Below are positions 15,640-24,660 of a stretch of DNA of 44,083 nt, piece after piece. Every line of letters begins with the position of its first letter. Position 1 is the stretch's first letter. The position numbers were made by a program, and so were the translations under genes. Below the pieces are notes generated by a model that was given only the letters and a program-made list of their open reading frames with translations, ran no database searches and was not told the origin of the DNA. Source of the DNA: Pseudomonadales bacterium (GTDB taxonomy: Bacteria; Pseudomonadota; Gammaproteobacteria; Pseudomonadales; Azotimanducaceae); the NCBI GenBank assembly GCA_016779585.1, contig JADHNI010000028.1, positions 1 to 44,083 of the forward strand, given 5' to 3'.

Positions 15640-18504
15640 CTAAGCCGCCTTGACGGACTTGCTGCCGCTGCGTGAGACCTTGAGTAAAGGCTTCAGGTAC
15701 TTACCGGTTTCAGATCCCTTAATCTTTGCGATTTCTTCGGGTGTTCCCTCGGCCAGCAACTGACCGCCTGCCGGTCCGCCATCGGGTCCGAGGTCTATTA
15801 ACCAGTCTGCGGTTTTGATTACGTCCAGGTTGTGCTCGATCACGGTGACCGTGTTCCCGGCATCCACGAGTCGTTTCAGCACGGCCAGCAGTTTTTTCAC
15901 ATCGTCAAAGTGCAGCCCCGTGGTCGGTTCATCCAGAATGTAGAAGGTTTTTCCTGTAGCGATCTTTGACAGTTCGCGAGCCAGCTTGATGCGCTGCGCC
16001 TCGCCTCCCGACAGTGTGGAGGAGGGTTGGCCCAGGTGCAGGTAATCCAGACCCACGTCAGCAAGCAGCTGCAGCTTGTTCACGATCTTCGGATGTTCCG
16101 AAAAGTGCTCGATCGCTTCGGACACCGTCAATTCAAGGACATCGGCAATAGACTTGCCCTTGTATCTAACCTCCAGGGTCGCGTCATTGAAACGCTTGCC
16201 ATCACATTCCTCGCAGCGAACATAAACGTCAGACAGGAAGTGCATCTCAATCTTGCGTACGCCGTCGCCCTGGCAATCCTCGCAGCGTCCACCTTTCACG
16301 TTGAAAGAAAACCGGCCCGGTTTGTAGCCGCGCATTCGCGAACCGGGGAGTTGGGAAAAGAAGGTGCGGATCTCATCGAACACCTTGATGTAGGTGACAG
16401 GATTACTTCGCGGTGTTCGCCCGATAGGTTTCTGGTCAATGGCGACGACCTTGTCCAATTGCTCCAGGCCGGTGACCCGATTATGTTCACCGATACGCTG
16501 CGTGGACTGGTGAAACTGTCGCGCGAGTGCCGGATGCAGGATGTCGTTCACAAGGGTTGATTTGCCCGCACCGGAAACACCGGTCACCGCGGTCATAACG
16601 CCTAGGGGGAAATCCACATCTACGTGCTTCAGGTTGTTTGCTGCGGCACCTTCAACCCGGATATGACCGATCGGCTCGCGCCGTTCTTCGGGGATTTCAA
16701 TGCAGGTCCTGCCCGAGAGGTAGGCGCCGGTAAGGGATCGCCGGCTTTTCTCTAGGCTCCTGGGTGTTCCCGCGTGAACAATTTCACCGCCGTGCACGCC
16801 GGCCGCTGGACCAAAATCCACGACGTAGTCTGCGGTCCGAATAGTGTCTTCATCATGTTCCACGACCACAACGGTGTTGCCGATGTCTCTCATGCGGCAA
16901 AGCGTATTCAGAAGTTTTTCGTTGTCCCGCTGGTGCAGGCCGATGCTGGGTTCATCCAGGATGTAAATAACGCCAGACAGCTCCGAACCGACCTGGGACG
17001 CTAGTCGGATACGCTGCGACTCGCCACCAGACAGGGTTGGACCGAGTCGGTCAAGTGAAAGGTAAGACAACCCGACAGAGTTCAGGAATCCCAGGCGGTT
17101 GCATATCTCTTTTAACACCTCTGTCGCAATTTCCCCTGCAGCACCTGGCAGTTTGATGGTGTTGAAGAACTCAAACGTGCGGTCAATGGTCCAGGAAGAG
17201 ACATCAACAATGGTGGCGTCTGCGACTTTCACAGCGGCGCTTTCTGCACGCAGGCGGACCCCGTGGCAGGTGGTGCAGGGCGTATTGGCGAGGAACTGTG
17301 AGTACCAGCGTTTCATGCCTTCTGATCGGGTGTTCCTGAATCTGCGCATCAGGCGGTTCAGCAGACCCTCGTACCGCGACTGTGTGGTGCCGTGGGAGCC
17401 CCAGTTAATCTCGTATCGTTTCTCCCCTGTGCCATAGAGAATGGTTTCCTGCTGTTTTTTCGTCAGTTTTCGCCAGGGTTTATCGAGTGAAATCTTCAGG
17501 TACTTGAACACCTGTCGATGGAACACGGCGCCCATGGCATTGCGGTCATCGTCAATTCGCCCGATGGGTTTTAAGGCACCCTCGCGTAGTGTCAGGTCCT
17601 TGTCGGGAATAACCAGGTCTTTATCAAAAGCCACCTGGGTGCCCAGGCCATTGCAGTCATGGCACATTCCCTGTGGGCTGTTGAAAGAAAAAGATTGTGG
17701 GGTCAATGCCGGAAACGAAATGCCACAGTGATTGCAGGAAAGTGACTCTGAGAACAATTGATCTTTTGTACCGTCAACCGAAGCAATCATGGCGCCTTCA
17801 CCATAGCGCAGAGCCGATTCCACAGATTCCGTCATTCGCTCCTCGATGTCGGGCTTTATCACGAGCCGGTCAACGACGGCTTCAACGGTGTGTTTTTTGC
17901 GCTTATCCAGGGCGTCAATTTCGTCTGTACGAACCATTTCGCCATCGACTCTTAAACGGACAAACCCCTGCAATCTGGCATCTTCGATCATTTCGCGATG
18001 TTCGCCCTTGCGATTAACCAGCAATGGCACAAGCAGGTAGAGGCGGGTGCCTTCCGGCCGGCTCATCAGTTCCTGCACGATGCGCTGTGCGGTCTGCCCC
18101 TGCACTTCACCCCCGCATTCGTGACAGTGCTGTTTGCCGACGCGCGCAAACAGCACACGCAGGTAATCAGCAATTTCGGTGATCGTACCGACTGTCGAAC
18201 GGGGATTTCTTGAAGTGGTTTTCTGCTCGATGGAGATGGTTGGAGACAGGCCGCGGATGGTGTCATATCGGGGTTTTTCCATCTGGCCGAGGAATTGGCG
18301 TGCGTAAGCCGAGAGTGATTCCACATACCTGCGCTGGCCCTCGGCGTATAGGGTGTCAAAAGCCAGAGAGGACTTGCCAGAGCCGGATACCCCGGTAAGA
18401 ACCACCAGTTTTCGTTTCGGAATCCTGACTTCAACAGACTTGAGATTGTGCTCGCGGGCGCCGCGAATGAGGATGTGATCGAGTTCTTCGGATGCGGTTT
18501 TCAT
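15640..18504 (-). CDS. uvrA: Excinuclease ABC subunit A
   Basis: A 954-residue protein of the normal UvrA length. It recognises helix-distorting DNA damage and loads UvrB in nucleotide excision repair. Two ABC ATPase modules are seen, with Walker A GVSGSGKSS near residue 37 and GVSGAGKST near residue 645, two ABC signatures (LSGGESQRIRLA, LSGGEAQRIKLA), and zinc-finger cysteines (CHECGGE, CNHCGISF with CHDCNGLG, CEDCQGDG with CEECDGKRF). A LexA-like box 47 bases before the start points to SOS control, as in other gammaproteobacteria. Confidence 0.97.
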   Translation of the reverse strand: MKTASEELDHILIRGAREHNLKSVEVRIPKRKLVVLTGVSGSGKSSLAFDTLYAEGQRRYVESLSAYARQFLGQMEKPRYDTIRGLSPTISIEQKTTSRNPRSTVGTITEIADYLRVLFARVGKQHCHECGGEVQGQTAQRIVQELMSRPEGTRLYLLVPLLVNRKGEHREMIEDARLQGFVRLRVDGEMVRTDEIDALDKRKKHTVEAVVDRLVIKPDIEERMTESVESALRYGEGAMIASVDGTKDQLFSESLSCNHCGISFPALTPQSFSFNSPQGMCHDCNGLGTQVAFDKDLVIPDKDLTLREGALKPIGRIDDDRNAMGAVFHRQVFKYLKISLDKPWRKLTKKQQETILYGTGEKRYEINWGSHGTTQSRYEGLLNRLMRRFRNTRSEGMKRWYSQFLANTPCTTCHGVRLRAESAAVKVADATIVDVSSWTIDRTFEFFNTIKLPGAAGEIATEVLKEICNRLGFLNSVGLSYLSLDRLGPTLSGGESQRIRLASQVGSELSGVIYILDEPSIGLHQRDNEKLLNTLCRMRDIGNTVVVVEHDEDTIRTADYVVDFGPAAGVHGGEIVHAGTPRSLEKSRRSLTGAYLSGRTCIEIPEERREPIGHIRVEGAAANNLKHVDVDFPLGVMTAVTGVSGAGKSTLVNDILHPALARQFHQSTQRIGEHNRVTGLEQLDKVVAIDQKPIGRTPRSNPVTYIKVFDEIRTFFSQLPGSRMRGYKPGRFSFNVKGGRCEDCQGDGVRKIEMHFLSDVYVRCEECDGKRFNDATLEVRYKGKSIADVLELTVSEAIEHFSEHPKIVNKLQLLADVGLDYLHLGQPSSTLSGGEAQRIKLARELSKIATGKTFYILDEPTTGLHFDDVKKLLAVLKRLVDAGNTVTVIEHNLDVIKTADWLIDLGPDGGPAGGQLLAEGTPEEIAKIKGSETGKYLKPLLKVSRSGSKSVKAA

Positions 18505-18550
18505 TCAGTTTTAGTTGTCGGGAACGGGTGCGTGGACAAATTCTGGATAT

Positions 18551-18566
18551 ATGTATATATATACAG
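18551..18566. promoter_or_regulatory. LexA-like SOS box
   Basis: ATGTATATATATACAG matches the gammaproteobacterial LexA consensus CTGT-N8-ACAG at every fixed base but one. Reading toward uvrA it is CTGTATATATATACAT. It lies 47 bases before the uvrA start and 55 bases before the divergent WYL regulator. SOS control of uvrA is well established in related bacteria, which supports the call. Confidence 0.7.
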
Positions 18567-18577
18567 GTTAACAGGCC

Positions 18578-18593
18578 AGATCAATATTGACCT
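18578..18593. promoter_or_regulatory. Palindrome, possible WYL regulator operator
   Basis: AGATCAATATTGACCT is a 16-base palindrome with one mismatched pair and a perfect TCAATATTGA core. It ends 27 bases before the start of the WYL regulator. Autoregulation by that protein is a guess based on position. Confidence 0.35.
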
Positions 18594-18620
18594 AGACATG
18601 TCGAGAGTATAGCTAACCAC

Positions 18621-19304
18621 ATGCGCAGAGCAGATCGACTTTTCCAACTCATGCTCCTTCTCCAGGAAGGCAAGGTACGCACCGGCCACTACCTGGCTGA
18701 GAAACTGGAGGTTTCGACGCGTACGGTTTATCGCGATATTGGTGACCTTGTAGGTTCCGGTATACCCATCGATAGTGAGGCCGGTGTCGGTTACCTGCTG
18801 CGGGACGAGTATCGATTGCCGCCGCTGATGTTTACCTCGGAGGAACTTAAGGCGCTGGCGCTGGGTGCCCGAATGGTCAGGGCCTGGTCGGACAGTGAAC
18901 TCGCCAGCACCACTGCCACCGCCATCCGCAAGATTGAGTCCATCCTGCCGGAAAACCTGAAGGATGAGATCCAGCTGAATCGTATCGAGGTGCCGGATTT
19001 CCAGATGTCGAAAGAAGTGAGCGACAAACTTCGAATTGTCAGGAAAGCGCTCGATGCCCAGGAGAAGCTGACCGTCAACTACACCTCAATCGGGGGAGAG
19101 TCGACGGACCGTGTGATCCGGCCGCTCATTTTGTACTTCTGGGGTAAGACCTGGACCCTTGGCGCCTGGTGTGAGCTGCGTGAAGGATTTCGTTCGTTCC
19201 GGGTGGATCGCATGAATACGGTGGCCAGCCTTGAAGTGCAATTCGAAACCACCGACGACGGTAACACCCAGGCCTATGTCGCCTACCAGATGGCAGAATG
19301 GTAA
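18621..19304 (+). CDS. HTH/WYL-domain transcriptional regulator (YafY type)
   Basis: A 227-residue regulator. The N-terminal winged helix-turn-helix (residues 1-60) contains RRADRLFQLMLLL and TRTVYRDIGDLVGSGIPI, the hallmark of the DeoR/YafY group. The C-terminal half holds the WYL domain (VNYTSIGGES, IRPLILYFWGKTWTLGAWC, FRSFRVDRM). WYL domains sense ligands or nucleic acid and some family members control DNA-damage responses. It is divergent from uvrA and shares its short upstream region with the LexA-like box. Its targets are unknown. Confidence 0.9.
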   Translation: MRRADRLFQLMLLLQEGKVRTGHYLAEKLEVSTRTVYRDIGDLVGSGIPIDSEAGVGYLLRDEYRLPPLMFTSEELKALALGARMVRAWSDSELASTTATAIRKIESILPENLKDEIQLNRIEVPDFQMSKEVSDKLRIVRKALDAQEKLTVNYTSIGGESTDRVIRPLILYFWGKTWTLGAWCELREGFRSFRVDRMNTVASLEVQFETTDDGNTQAYVAYQMAEW

Positions 19305-19310
19305 GCCTTT

Positions 19311-19361
19311 AGCGTTACTTGGCTCGATTTTGTCGGACCTGTTATGGTGCGCGGGTAAAGC
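19311..19361 (+). repeat. Intergenic repeat copy 3 (upstream of CinA-like gene)
   Basis: Reads AGCGTTACTTGG, spacer, CGGACCTGTTATGG, then GCGGGTAAAGC. It matches the two copies in front of bax (14101 and 14182 on the minus strand) in order and spacing. It ends 17 bases before the start codon and faces the same way as the gene, as do the other copies. The ends again show partial inverted symmetry (GCGTTAC and GTAAAGC). Confidence 0.7.
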
Positions 19362-19377
19362 AATTCAGTAGACGTCA

Positions 19378-20124
19378 ATGAACAAAGTCACAACCGGTTG
19401 CCTGATCATTATCGGCAACGAAATCCTCTCTGGTAGAACCCAGGACACAAATCTCCAGCATCTCGCGAAAGCACTCAACGAAGTCGGTGTGCGCATGGTG
19501 CATGCACGGGTGATTCCCGATGTGGAAGACATCATTGTGGATACGGTGAATGAGTGCCGTGAAACTTACGATAATGTCTTCACGACGGGTGGTATCGGTC
19601 CTACCCATGACGACATCACCGCGGATTGCATTGCCAAGGCGTTTGGCAAAGAACTCTACATCCACCCTGAGATCGAAGCGATCATCAGTCGCCGTGAGGC
19701 ACCACCCGAGGTAATGGCTTCGCGCATGAGGATGGCGCGAGTGCCTGAAGGCGCAACATTGATTGATAACCCTACCGGCGGACCTCAGGGGTTCCAGATT
19801 GGTAACGTCTACGTGATGGCCGGCGTACCCATGGTCATGCAGGCCATGGTCAGCACACTGACCAAAGAGCGCCTTGGCGGCGGGGACCCGGTTCGATCAA
19901 GATCGGTCGGCGCTTATCTGAGCGAAGGGCAGGTGGCCGTGCCGCTCGGGAAAATCCAGGACAGGCATCCCGATGTGGACCTTGGCAGTTATCCGTTCTA
20001 TCGCCAGGAAGGTTACGGCACCAACCTGGTGATGCGTGGCACCGATGAAACAGAACTTGATGAGATGCTGGAGGAAGTTCGTCAGATGATTATCGGTTTT
20101 GGCGCGGAACCCTTCGAGGATTAG
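19378..20124 (+). CDS. CinA-like molybdopterin-binding domain protein
   Basis: A 248-residue protein with the MoaB/Mog-type fold found at the N-terminus of CinA (GCLIIIGNEILSGRTQDTN, FTTGGIGPTHDDITADCIA, NVYVMAGVPMVMQAM). The C-terminal nicotinamide-mononucleotide deamidase domain of full CinA is absent, so it belongs to the short competence/damage-inducible protein A-like group. The biochemical role of the short form is not established. An intergenic repeat occupies the leader. Its stop overlaps the end of a broken minus-strand gene by two bases. Confidence 0.88.
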   Translation: MNKVTTGCLIIIGNEILSGRTQDTNLQHLAKALNEVGVRMVHARVIPDVEDIIVDTVNECRETYDNVFTTGGIGPTHDDITADCIAKAFGKELYIHPEIEAIISRREAPPEVMASRMRMARVPEGATLIDNPTGGPQGFQIGNVYVMAGVPMVMQAMVSTLTKERLGGGDPVRSRSVGAYLSEGQVAVPLGKIQDRHPDVDLGSYPFYRQEGYGTNLVMRGTDETELDEMLEEVRQMIIGFGAEPFED

Positions 20125-20456
20125 GGACCCAGGCTTTCCAGCGCAGATAACAAATTCTCCTCAACTTCCAGCACGTCGATAGCCGGGTCTTTTCGTATTC
20201 GGCCCAGCAGTTCGCCCGGGGTCCTCGACTGGTACCAGTATGTGCGGTCCCGTGCAATGGCTCCGGGGTGCCATCCGCAGATCGTTTCCTGCAGTAGGTC
20301 TGTAACAGCGGGCTGTCTGCCATGGATGAAAGATACATGTTAATTTGACGAGATGAGTGTCGCGATGACAAAACCCTGGGTACCGCTAGAGCAGAGCGTC
20401 TGCGCAACATGGTCAGGCTGGTTGCCTTCGAAGGTGCATCCCGCGTCAAGGCCCAT
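20121..20456 (-). pseudogene. Small gene broken by an in-frame TAA
   Basis: Most of the 400-base gap between the CinA-like gene and the antiporter. From an ATG at 20454-20456 one frame runs for 111 codons to a TAA at 20121-20123, with a single internal TAA at 20340-20342 (codon 39). Both parts read like natural protein (for example DHVAQTLCSSGTQGFVIATL before it, TICGWHPGAIARDRTYWYQS and DPAIDVLEVEENLLSALESL after it). I do not recognise the family. It could be a decayed gene, a sequencing error, or two small pieces; no ribosome-binding site is clear. Confidence 0.45.
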
Positions 20457-20524
20457 CTAAGGTGCAACGGCATATCATTGCAAGAGACATACTCGGCAGC
20501 AGTTTCAGGTAGCGTGAATAACCC

Positions 20525-22384
20525 ATGTTTGAATCAATAACGCTTTCGCCGCTGCTCACGCTCGCGGGCATCGGGTTGCTTGCAGCTATCGCGCAGTGGA
20601 GTGCCTGGCGGGTCAGGTTGCCGGCTATCCTGTTCCTGCTGGTATTTGGCATCCTGGCGGGCCCTGTTACCGGTGTACTCGACCCGGACGAGCTTTTTGG
20701 CGAGTTACTTTTCCCTATCATCTCTCTTTCTGTCGCGGTGATCCTGTTCGAGGGTGCGATGACCCTGAAACTTTCAGAGCTGCGGGAGATTGGTAACACG
20801 GTTCGCAATCTTGTGACGATTGGCGCGCTCGCTACGTGGTTGATTACAGCCGTGATTGCCTATTTCGCGGTCGGGTTTGATTTCGACATGGCGCTGCTCT
20901 TTGGTGCCATGGTGGTCGTGACGGGTCCCACGGTTATTGTGCCGATGTTACGAACCGTACGCCCGTTAAAGCGTGTTGCGGACATCCTGCGCTGGGAAGG
21001 TATCGTGATTGATCCGATTGGCGCGCTTCTCGCGGTTCTCGCCTTCGACTTTTACCTGGCATCACGCAAGGTTGACGCCTTCGGCGAAATTTTCCAGCTC
21101 TTCCTCCTGGTGGTCGCAGCTGGTACCGCCATCGGGCTGGCTTTCGGATATGGCCTTTCTTTCATCCTGAAGAAACACTGGCTCCCTGAATACCTGCGCA
21201 GCCCCTTTACCCTGTTGATGGTGTTTGTTTCCTTTGCGCTGTCTGAATCCATGGAACATGAGTCCGGCCTGCTTGCGGTTACGGTGTTTGGCATGGTGAT
21301 GGCTAACCGCCCTGGGATTGATGTGGAGGATATTCTCGATTTCAAGGAAAGCCTGTCCATCCTGTTGATCAGTGGTCTGTTTATTGTGCTCGCAGCCAGA
21401 ATCGATGTGGATGGCCTCGTTGCGGTCGGCTGGCCGTCCCTGATAGTGGTAGCCGGCATCATTTTTCTTGCGAGACCGGTGGCTGTGGCTCTGTCCACCT
21501 GGGGTAGCGACCTTACGGCCGGGGAACGTTTCCTGATTTCATGGATCGGGCCTCGCGGAATAGTCTGCGCCGCTGTGGCCGCGATCTTTGCGCTGAGACT
21601 GGAACAGGAAGGGGCTCCGGGTGCCGAGTTGCTGGTGCCGCTCGCATTCCTTGTGATTATCAGCACGGTGGTTCTGCAAAGCCTGACCTCGAAGTCGCTC
21701 GCTGAGTGGTTGGGTGTCAGGGAAAGCGCGCCATCCGGCTTTCTTATTGTCGGCGGTGGTCGTGTTGGCCGAATGCTGGCGAAGTCGCTGAAAGAACATG
21801 ATGTTCGTGTGGTGATTTCTGCCAGCGACTGGGACCATGTCAGCCAGTCCAGGATGGATGGCATCGAAACCTACTTCGGGAATCCGATCTCGGATCATGC
21901 AGATCGTTACCTGGATCTGTCCGGCATCGGCAACCTGATCAGTCTGTCCGGTCGGGCGAACTTTGATGCGCTGGCGGCCCAGCACTTCCGCCGGATTTTT
22001 GGCCCGGGCCACCTCTACGAACTGCCGACATCAGCAGAGGGATATCGCGATGATAAACACCGTATCGCGGGTAGACTCCGCGGCAAACGACTGTTCGGGG
22101 AAGAGGTCAGCCATAACCAGCTTCTCGGGCACCTGCTGAATGGCTGGGAAACCAAAACCACCGGGCTCACCGAGGAATTCAACCTTGAACAATACCTGGA
22201 GAAGTACGGGGATAATGCGCTGATTTTGTTCCTCGTAGACACATCTGATAGATTGCGCCTCGTTACAAATGAAGACCAGTGGCTGCCGGGCCCCGGGTGG
22301 CGGGTTGTCAGCCTGGTCAACCCGGCCTTTCAATCACAGCAAGCAGAGAGCGATGAGCACAAGCGAAACAGCTCAGGACAGTGA
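20525..22384 (+). CDS. Cation/proton antiporter with TrkA-N-like domain
   Basis: A 619-residue inner-membrane antiporter of the CPA (NhaP/KefB-like) family. About twelve hydrophobic segments fill residues 10-400, with conserved ion-path motifs (GAMVVVTGPTVIVPML, GIVIDPIGALLAVLAFD, SWIGPRGIVCAAVAAIF). Residues about 400-520 form a Rossmann-like RCK/TrkA-N domain (GFLIVGGGRVGRMLAKSL), which usually binds nucleotide and gates transport. The exchanged ion (sodium or potassium) cannot be decided. The stop lies inside the next gene, which starts 32 bases earlier. Confidence 0.9.
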   Translation: MFESITLSPLLTLAGIGLLAAIAQWSAWRVRLPAILFLLVFGILAGPVTGVLDPDELFGELLFPIISLSVAVILFEGAMTLKLSELREIGNTVRNLVTIGALATWLITAVIAYFAVGFDFDMALLFGAMVVVTGPTVIVPMLRTVRPLKRVADILRWEGIVIDPIGALLAVLAFDFYLASRKVDAFGEIFQLFLLVVAAGTAIGLAFGYGLSFILKKHWLPEYLRSPFTLLMVFVSFALSESMEHESGLLAVTVFGMVMANRPGIDVEDILDFKESLSILLISGLFIVLAARIDVDGLVAVGWPSLIVVAGIIFLARPVAVALSTWGSDLTAGERFLISWIGPRGIVCAAVAAIFALRLEQEGAPGAELLVPLAFLVIISTVVLQSLTSKSLAEWLGVRESAPSGFLIVGGGRVGRMLAKSLKEHDVRVVISASDWDHVSQSRMDGIETYFGNPISDHADRYLDLSGIGNLISLSGRANFDALAAQHFRRIFGPGHLYELPTSAEGYRDDKHRIAGRLRGKRLFGEEVSHNQLLGHLLNGWETKTTGLTEEFNLEQYLEKYGDNALILFLVDTSDRLRLVTNEDQWLPGPGWRVVSLVNPAFQSQQAESDEHKRNSSGQ

Positions 22385-23468
22385 AACAAGCACCAGCGCC
22401 GCGGCGCGCCCGTCGGGCATGCGCGTCTTTGTCGCGATCTTCCTGCTGCTGCACATTCCCCTGTTTGTTTATCCTGTAGTGCGACTCTGCCAGTGGTTAG
22501 ACGTTGAGCTATGGTTGACCATGACGATCCTCGTGCCGGTTGCCAGTAGCCAGGTGATCAGCCGCTGGCTGCTCCGCGATGCCAGGAATTTTGTCGCCAG
22601 GCGGCTGCGCTACGTCGCGGACTTTATCCTCGGATTGTCGCCGATCATGGTGCTGACACTACTCGTGTTTGAGGTGCTGGTTGCGACAGGCATCGTGACA
22701 GCAAAAAGCGCGGGCGTATACACGCTGCTGGTTGCCGGTGTTATTTCTTCGCTCGGTGTGCTGCTGGCCGTCATGCCGTTCGTGCGAACCGTTTCTTTTT
22801 CCTCTGAATCCCTGAAGTCGCCGCTTCGGTTCGTGCAGATCACGGACGTTCATATCGGTTCGCGCAGTCGTGCTTTCCTGGAGCAGGTCGTCGCGAAGAT
22901 CAAGGCAGTTAAGCCTGAGTTTGTCTGCATTACCGGCGATTTCATTGATGCCCGCAATGTCCCGGTTTCTGAAATTGCTTCCCTGAAAGACCTCGGCTGC
23001 CCCGTCTATTTTTCCATCGGCAATCACGAGCGTTATGAAGACCTCGATAACATCATCGAACGTCTGAGGTCGCTGGATGTCCAGGTGCTCAGGACGGCCA
23101 GTGTCCAGCATCGCGAAGACGTGCAGGTCATTGGCATTGACGATCGAGATGATGCCCTCCAGGTAGAACGCGAACTCTCCAAGTTGAAACTCAAGGAAGA
23201 TGCCTTTGGTCTGCTGATGTATCACAGGCCACGTGGACTTGAAGCCGCCGAGCGTGCCGGGATTGACCTGATGATCAGCGGGCACACCCATAACGGGCAG
23301 ATTTTCCCCTTCAACCTGGTCGTTAATCGGGTCTTTGACCAGGTAGTGGGCATGTACCAGCTTGGGAAGTCCCGGCTCTATGTTTCCCAGGGTACAGGCA
23401 CCTGGGGGCCGGTCATGCGCGTAGGTACACGATCCGAAATTACACTTTTTGATATCAATCCGATTTAG
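22353..23468 (+). CDS. Membrane-anchored metallophosphoesterase (YkuE-like)
   Basis: A 371-residue protein beginning at ATG 22353, overlapping the antiporter end by 32 bases. The N-terminal third has about four transmembrane segments. The C-terminal calcineurin-like phosphoesterase domain (residues about 155-370) carries ITDVHIGS, CITGDFID, SIGNHERY and ISGHTHNGQ, a full di-metal site. Family members act on nucleotides or lipid-linked phosphates at the membrane; the substrate here is unknown. Confidence 0.9.
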   Translation: MSTSETAQDSETSTSAAARPSGMRVFVAIFLLLHIPLFVYPVVRLCQWLDVELWLTMTILVPVASSQVISRWLLRDARNFVARRLRYVADFILGLSPIMVLTLLVFEVLVATGIVTAKSAGVYTLLVAGVISSLGVLLAVMPFVRTVSFSSESLKSPLRFVQITDVHIGSRSRAFLEQVVAKIKAVKPEFVCITGDFIDARNVPVSEIASLKDLGCPVYFSIGNHERYEDLDNIIERLRSLDVQVLRTASVQHREDVQVIGIDDRDDALQVERELSKLKLKEDAFGLLMYHRPRGLEAAERAGIDLMISGHTHNGQIFPFNLVVNRVFDQVVGMYQLGKSRLYVSQGTGTWGPVMRVGTRSEITLFDINPI

Positions 23469-23478
23469 GAAACCCAAC

Positions 23479-24660
23479 ATGTCCCTGGAAACATTCAGAG
23501 AAGAAACCCGGAGCTGGCTCGAGGCTAACTGCCCAGAGTCGATGCGCACCCCCATGCCGGCTGACGAATCGCCGGGTGGTGGTACCAAGATCACCTACAG
23601 GAATCCTGACACGAAAGTCTGGATGGATCTCTGTGCTGAAAAGGGGTTTACCGTTCCGACGTGGCCAAAAGAATATGGCGGCGCGGGTTTGAGCGCTGAA
23701 GAAGCCAATGTGCTGCGCCAGGAAATGGCGCGAATCAATGCCAGGCCTCCGTTGGTGGGCATGGGTCTTTCCATGATCGGACCTGCATTGCTCGAATTCG
23801 GCACTGACGAGCAGAAAGCCGAGCATCTACCCAGGATTGCTGATGGTTCCATCTGGTGGTGTCAGGGCTACAGTGAGCCCAACAGTGGTTCTGACCTTGC
23901 CAGTCTCGCAACCAAGGCTGTGTTGGATGGCGACGAATACGTGATCAATGGCCAGAAGGTCTGGACGTCCGGCGCAAACTTCGCTGACTGGATCTTCTGC
24001 CTGGTAAGAACCGACTTTGAGGCACCAAAGCACAACGGTATTACATTTATTCTCTTTTCCATGGACCAACCGGGAGTTTCGGTTAAACCAATCAAGTTGA
24101 TCAGTGGCCTTTCGCCTTTCTGTGAAACCTTCTTCGAGGATGCAAGAGCACTGCGTAAAAACGTGGTAGGGCAGGTCAATGACGGCTGGACGGTCGCGAA
24201 ACGCCTATTGCAGTATGAGCGCACGATGATTGGTGGCATTGGCGGTGGTGGCCAGAAACGGCGGACTGTTGCCGAAATTGCCAGTGAATACATTGGCCTC
24301 AGTGAAGGTCGCCTGGCAGATGCCAGCCTGCGCAGTGACATCACGCAGCACGCGATGGATGACCGCGCCTTTGGTCTGACAGTCAAGCGAAATGCAGAGG
24401 AGAGCAAGTCCACCAAGGCGCCGAGTTTCGTTTCTTCCATGTTCAAACTCTACGGGACCGAACAGAACAAGAAGCGTTATGAACTTATGCTCAGTGCGAT
24501 GGGCTCACAGATGCTTGGCTGGGAGGGTGATGGCTTCACTGATGCCGAACTCACAGAAACCCGCGCGTGGCTGCGCACCAAGGCCAACTCCATAGAGGGT
24601 GGTACCTCGGAAGTTCAGCTGAACATTATCGCCAAGCGGGTGCTTGGTCTGCCCGACTAG
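23479..24660 (+). CDS. Acyl-CoA dehydrogenase family protein
   Basis: A 393-residue FAD enzyme starting at ATG 23479, a dozen bases after TTAGGA and 10 bases after the previous stop. N-terminal, middle and C-terminal acyl-CoA dehydrogenase domains are complete: WPKEYGGAGLSAEEANVL, CQGYSEPNSGSDLASLAT for the FAD/substrate cleft, and SIEGGTSEVQLNIIAKRVL at the end. The unusual long chain between domains (KAPSFVSSMFKLYGTEQNKK) resembles FadE-type dehydrogenases acting on bulky acyl chains. Likely part of fatty-acid or sterol side-chain oxidation, by inference. It converges with the decayed kinase locus. Confidence 0.9.
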   Translation: MSLETFREETRSWLEANCPESMRTPMPADESPGGGTKITYRNPDTKVWMDLCAEKGFTVPTWPKEYGGAGLSAEEANVLRQEMARINARPPLVGMGLSMIGPALLEFGTDEQKAEHLPRIADGSIWWCQGYSEPNSGSDLASLATKAVLDGDEYVINGQKVWTSGANFADWIFCLVRTDFEAPKHNGITFILFSMDQPGVSVKPIKLISGLSPFCETFFEDARALRKNVVGQVNDGWTVAKRLLQYERTMIGGIGGGGQKRRTVAEIASEYIGLSEGRLADASLRSDITQHAMDDRAFGLTVKRNAEESKSTKAPSFVSSMFKLYGTEQNKKRYELMLSAMGSQMLGWEGDGFTDAELTETRAWLRTKANSIEGGTSEVQLNIIAKRVLGLPD

